The translations under genes were made by a program, and so were the position numbers. DNA of 64,000 nucleotides from Pseudobacter ginsenosidimutans (lineage in GTDB: Bacteria; Bacteroidota; Bacteroidia; Chitinophagales; Chitinophagaceae). Of the stretch, positions 63,277-64,000 are shown in pieces. Location: positions 4,588,001 through 4,652,000 of the forward strand of contig NZ_CP042431.1 in assembly GCF_007970185.1 (NCBI RefSeq), written 5' to 3'. Position 1 is the first letter of the stretch. Each line of letters starts with the position of its first letter. The notes beneath the pieces were generated by a model, which saw only the letters and a list, made by a program, of their open reading frames with translations, ran no database searches and had not been told where the DNA came from.

Positions 63277-63284
63277 CAAATATA
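63277..63284 (-). promoter_or_regulatory. Possible -7 element of the Abi-like gene
   Basis: Minus-strand TATATTTG matches TAnnTTTG exactly but lies 268 bp before the ATG at 63009, giving a long leader through the structured region. No -33 box is evident, and a closer promoter cannot be excluded. Confidence 0.3.
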
Positions 63285-63305
63285 AGAATAAATTCATTGC
63301 ATAAA

Positions 63306-63330
63306 AAATGCCCCGACATCCGGGGCATTT
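63306..63330 (-). terminator. Terminator of the lipoprotein gene
   Basis: A 10-bp stem AAATGCCCCG/CGGGGCATTT with loop ACATC; on the minus strand it is followed by TTTAT after the A-T pairs. It lies 27 bp after the stop at 63357. Confidence 0.75.
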
Positions 63331-63356
63331 GTGCGTTAACGTTAGTTACAATTATT

Positions 63357-63842
63357 TTACTTCATTTCCAGTTTTACTTCCGATACAATCAGGCTCTCTT
63401 TGTTCTCCTTGTCAAAAAAAGTAGCTTTAAGATTATAGCTGGCGCCTTTCTGCATGGGATCACCGGTGCTTAACCTGGCGCTGAGCCTGGTAGCCTCTTC
63501 GGGTTTGAATCCATCTTTCATGTCAGCGAAAGCATCAGGGAGGTTCAGTAATTCCTTGCCCGAAGTATCTGTTAGCACGATCTTGCAACCAGGGTAAACC
63601 CTTCCGTTTTTTTCTTTGTAATTGGTTACTCCGGTGGCAATGATGAACAGGGTAGTTCCCATGTCAACTTTGTTGGAGCTGATCTTATTGCCGGATTCAT
63701 CTGCCAGGAAACTATCATCGATCCTGAATCCCTTGTAATGGGTGGTAAGCCCGGTATTCAGATCTTTTTTCACGCCCTGGCTGAAATTGCATGCCATGCA
63801 GAAAAGCAATGCCAGTGCAACGGGAATGGATAATCGCTTCAT
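63357..63842 (-). CDS. Putative lipoprotein of unknown function
   Basis: The 161-residue product has a lipoprotein signal (LSIPVALALLFCMAC, Cys18). The mature part is polar and beta-rich, for example VDMGTTLFIIATGVTNYKEKNGRVYPGCKIVLTDTSGKELLNLPDAF and a C-terminal SYNLKATFFDKENKESLIVSEVKLEMK. It looks like a small immunoglobulin-like or DUF5067-like fold but no family is recognised with confidence. It lies 36 bp downstream of rnhA. Confidence 0.7.
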   Translation of the reverse strand: MKRLSIPVALALLFCMACNFSQGVKKDLNTGLTTHYKGFRIDDSFLADESGNKISSNKVDMGTTLFIIATGVTNYKEKNGRVYPGCKIVLTDTSGKELLNLPDAFADMKDGFKPEEATRLSARLSTGDPMQKGASYNLKATFFDKENKESLIVSEVKLEMK

Positions 63843-63878
63843 GAACGTTGTTTTAAGGTATTTGAAGAATGGTTCTGC

Positions 63879-64000
63879 TTAATTCTCCCCGCTCTCAAAT
63901 CCCAGGTCCGGTGGAAGCCCTTTCTGATCGGCTGCTGTTGTGGCCAGCACATCGCAGCGATTGTTATAGGGATTGTCTGCATGACCTTTCACCCACACGA
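63879..64000 (-). CDS. rnhA: Ribonuclease HI, C-terminal part (cut by window edge)
   Basis: The minus-strand frame entering at base 64000 and ending with TAA at 63879-63881 reads [20 protein letters not shown] and TAADQKG. This is the C-terminal RNase HI pattern, in which the histidine of KGHA and the aspartate of RCD are catalytic. The enzyme removes RNA from RNA-DNA hybrids. About 40 residues are in the window; the N-terminus is outside. Confidence 0.85.
   Translation of the reverse strand, partial: VWVKGHADNPYNNRCDVLATTAADQKGLPPDLGFESGEN

Larger units (their letters stand above)
63010..63356. other. Structured intergenic region upstream of the Abi-like gene
   Basis: 347 bp without a coding gene but dense in structure. 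From left: a plus-strand promoter (63023-63052), a candidate small RNA with its terminator (63058-63145), an inverted repeat CCCTTA-N7-TAAGGG at 63203-63221 with the palindrome CTTACGTAAG inside, a second inverted repeat TTGTACA-N4-TGTACAA at 63243-63260, a minus-strand -7 element (63277-63284) and the lipoprotein terminator (63306-63330). If the Abi-like mRNA starts near 63270, its leader would be antisense to the small RNA. Confidence 0.55.

Noticed and set aside
1-64000. CRISPR arrays, tRNA or rRNA genes and insertion sequences
   Set aside because: No regular spaced repeats, tRNA arms, rRNA stretches or transposase motifs were seen in either strand.

Overview
The window looks like chromosome of a Bacteroidota bacterium, most likely a Chitinophagaceae relative. 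The signs are SusC/SusD outer-membrane systems with an ECF sigma/FecR pair, several TonB-linked receptors, gliding-type GldF/GldG components, a TamB of the Bacteroidota type, DUF2911 and DUF6580-like proteins, weak Shine-Dalgarno signals, and many promoters fitting the Bacteroidota -7 consensus TAnnTTTG. Base composition by eye is near 48 to 50 % GC. No rRNA, tRNA, insertion sequence, prophage or CRISPR array was seen. Family names come from recognised motifs, not from a database search.

Layout. 1-2.4 kb: a GCS2 ligase (cut by the window edge), an ATP-grasp enzyme and a divergent esterase. 2.4-3.6 kb: a secreted ChaN/EreA-like protein. 3.8-11 kb: a tetR-tolC-adaptor-RND drug-efflux operon facing a second tetR gene; three similar 21-bp inverted repeats lie between and at the two regulators. 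11.2-24.8 kb: a long co-directional locus running ECF sigma, FecR anti-sigma, SusC, SusD, lipoprotein, ABC ATPase, a GldF-GldG fusion and a protein made of two complete MutS-type ATPase cores, closed by a 20-bp-stem terminator. 24.8-34.7 kb: an Oar-like TonB receptor, ribBA and tamB. 34.8-37.7 kb: a broken isoaspartyl peptidase/asparaginase, a DinB-like protein and gamma-glutamyltransferase. 38-45.2 kb: an M14 peptidase, then a PIG-L deacetylase, two tiny membrane proteins and a sodium/solute symporter with overlapping stop/start codons. 45.6-49.4 kb: DUF2911, an anti-sigma/TonB fusion with its ECF sigma factor, and an unknown protein. 49.5-57.1 kb: a CzcCBA/Cus-type metal efflux set with its two-component system. 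57.1-62.3 kb: housekeeping genes (xerD, YkgJ-like, yraN, manA), an AhpD/peroxiredoxin pair under an OxyR-like site, and a DUF6580-like membrane protein. 62.3-64 kb: an Abi-like HEPN protein, a structured intergenic region with a candidate small RNA, a lipoprotein and the 3' end of rnhA.

The two most promising candidates for an undescribed system are (1) the sigma/FecR-SusCD-ABC/GldFG-tandem MutS locus, in which a MutS-family protein that lacks the mismatch-recognition domain is physically tied to an envelope transport operon, and (2) the Abi-type HEPN gene that faces a candidate structured small RNA with its own promoter and terminator.
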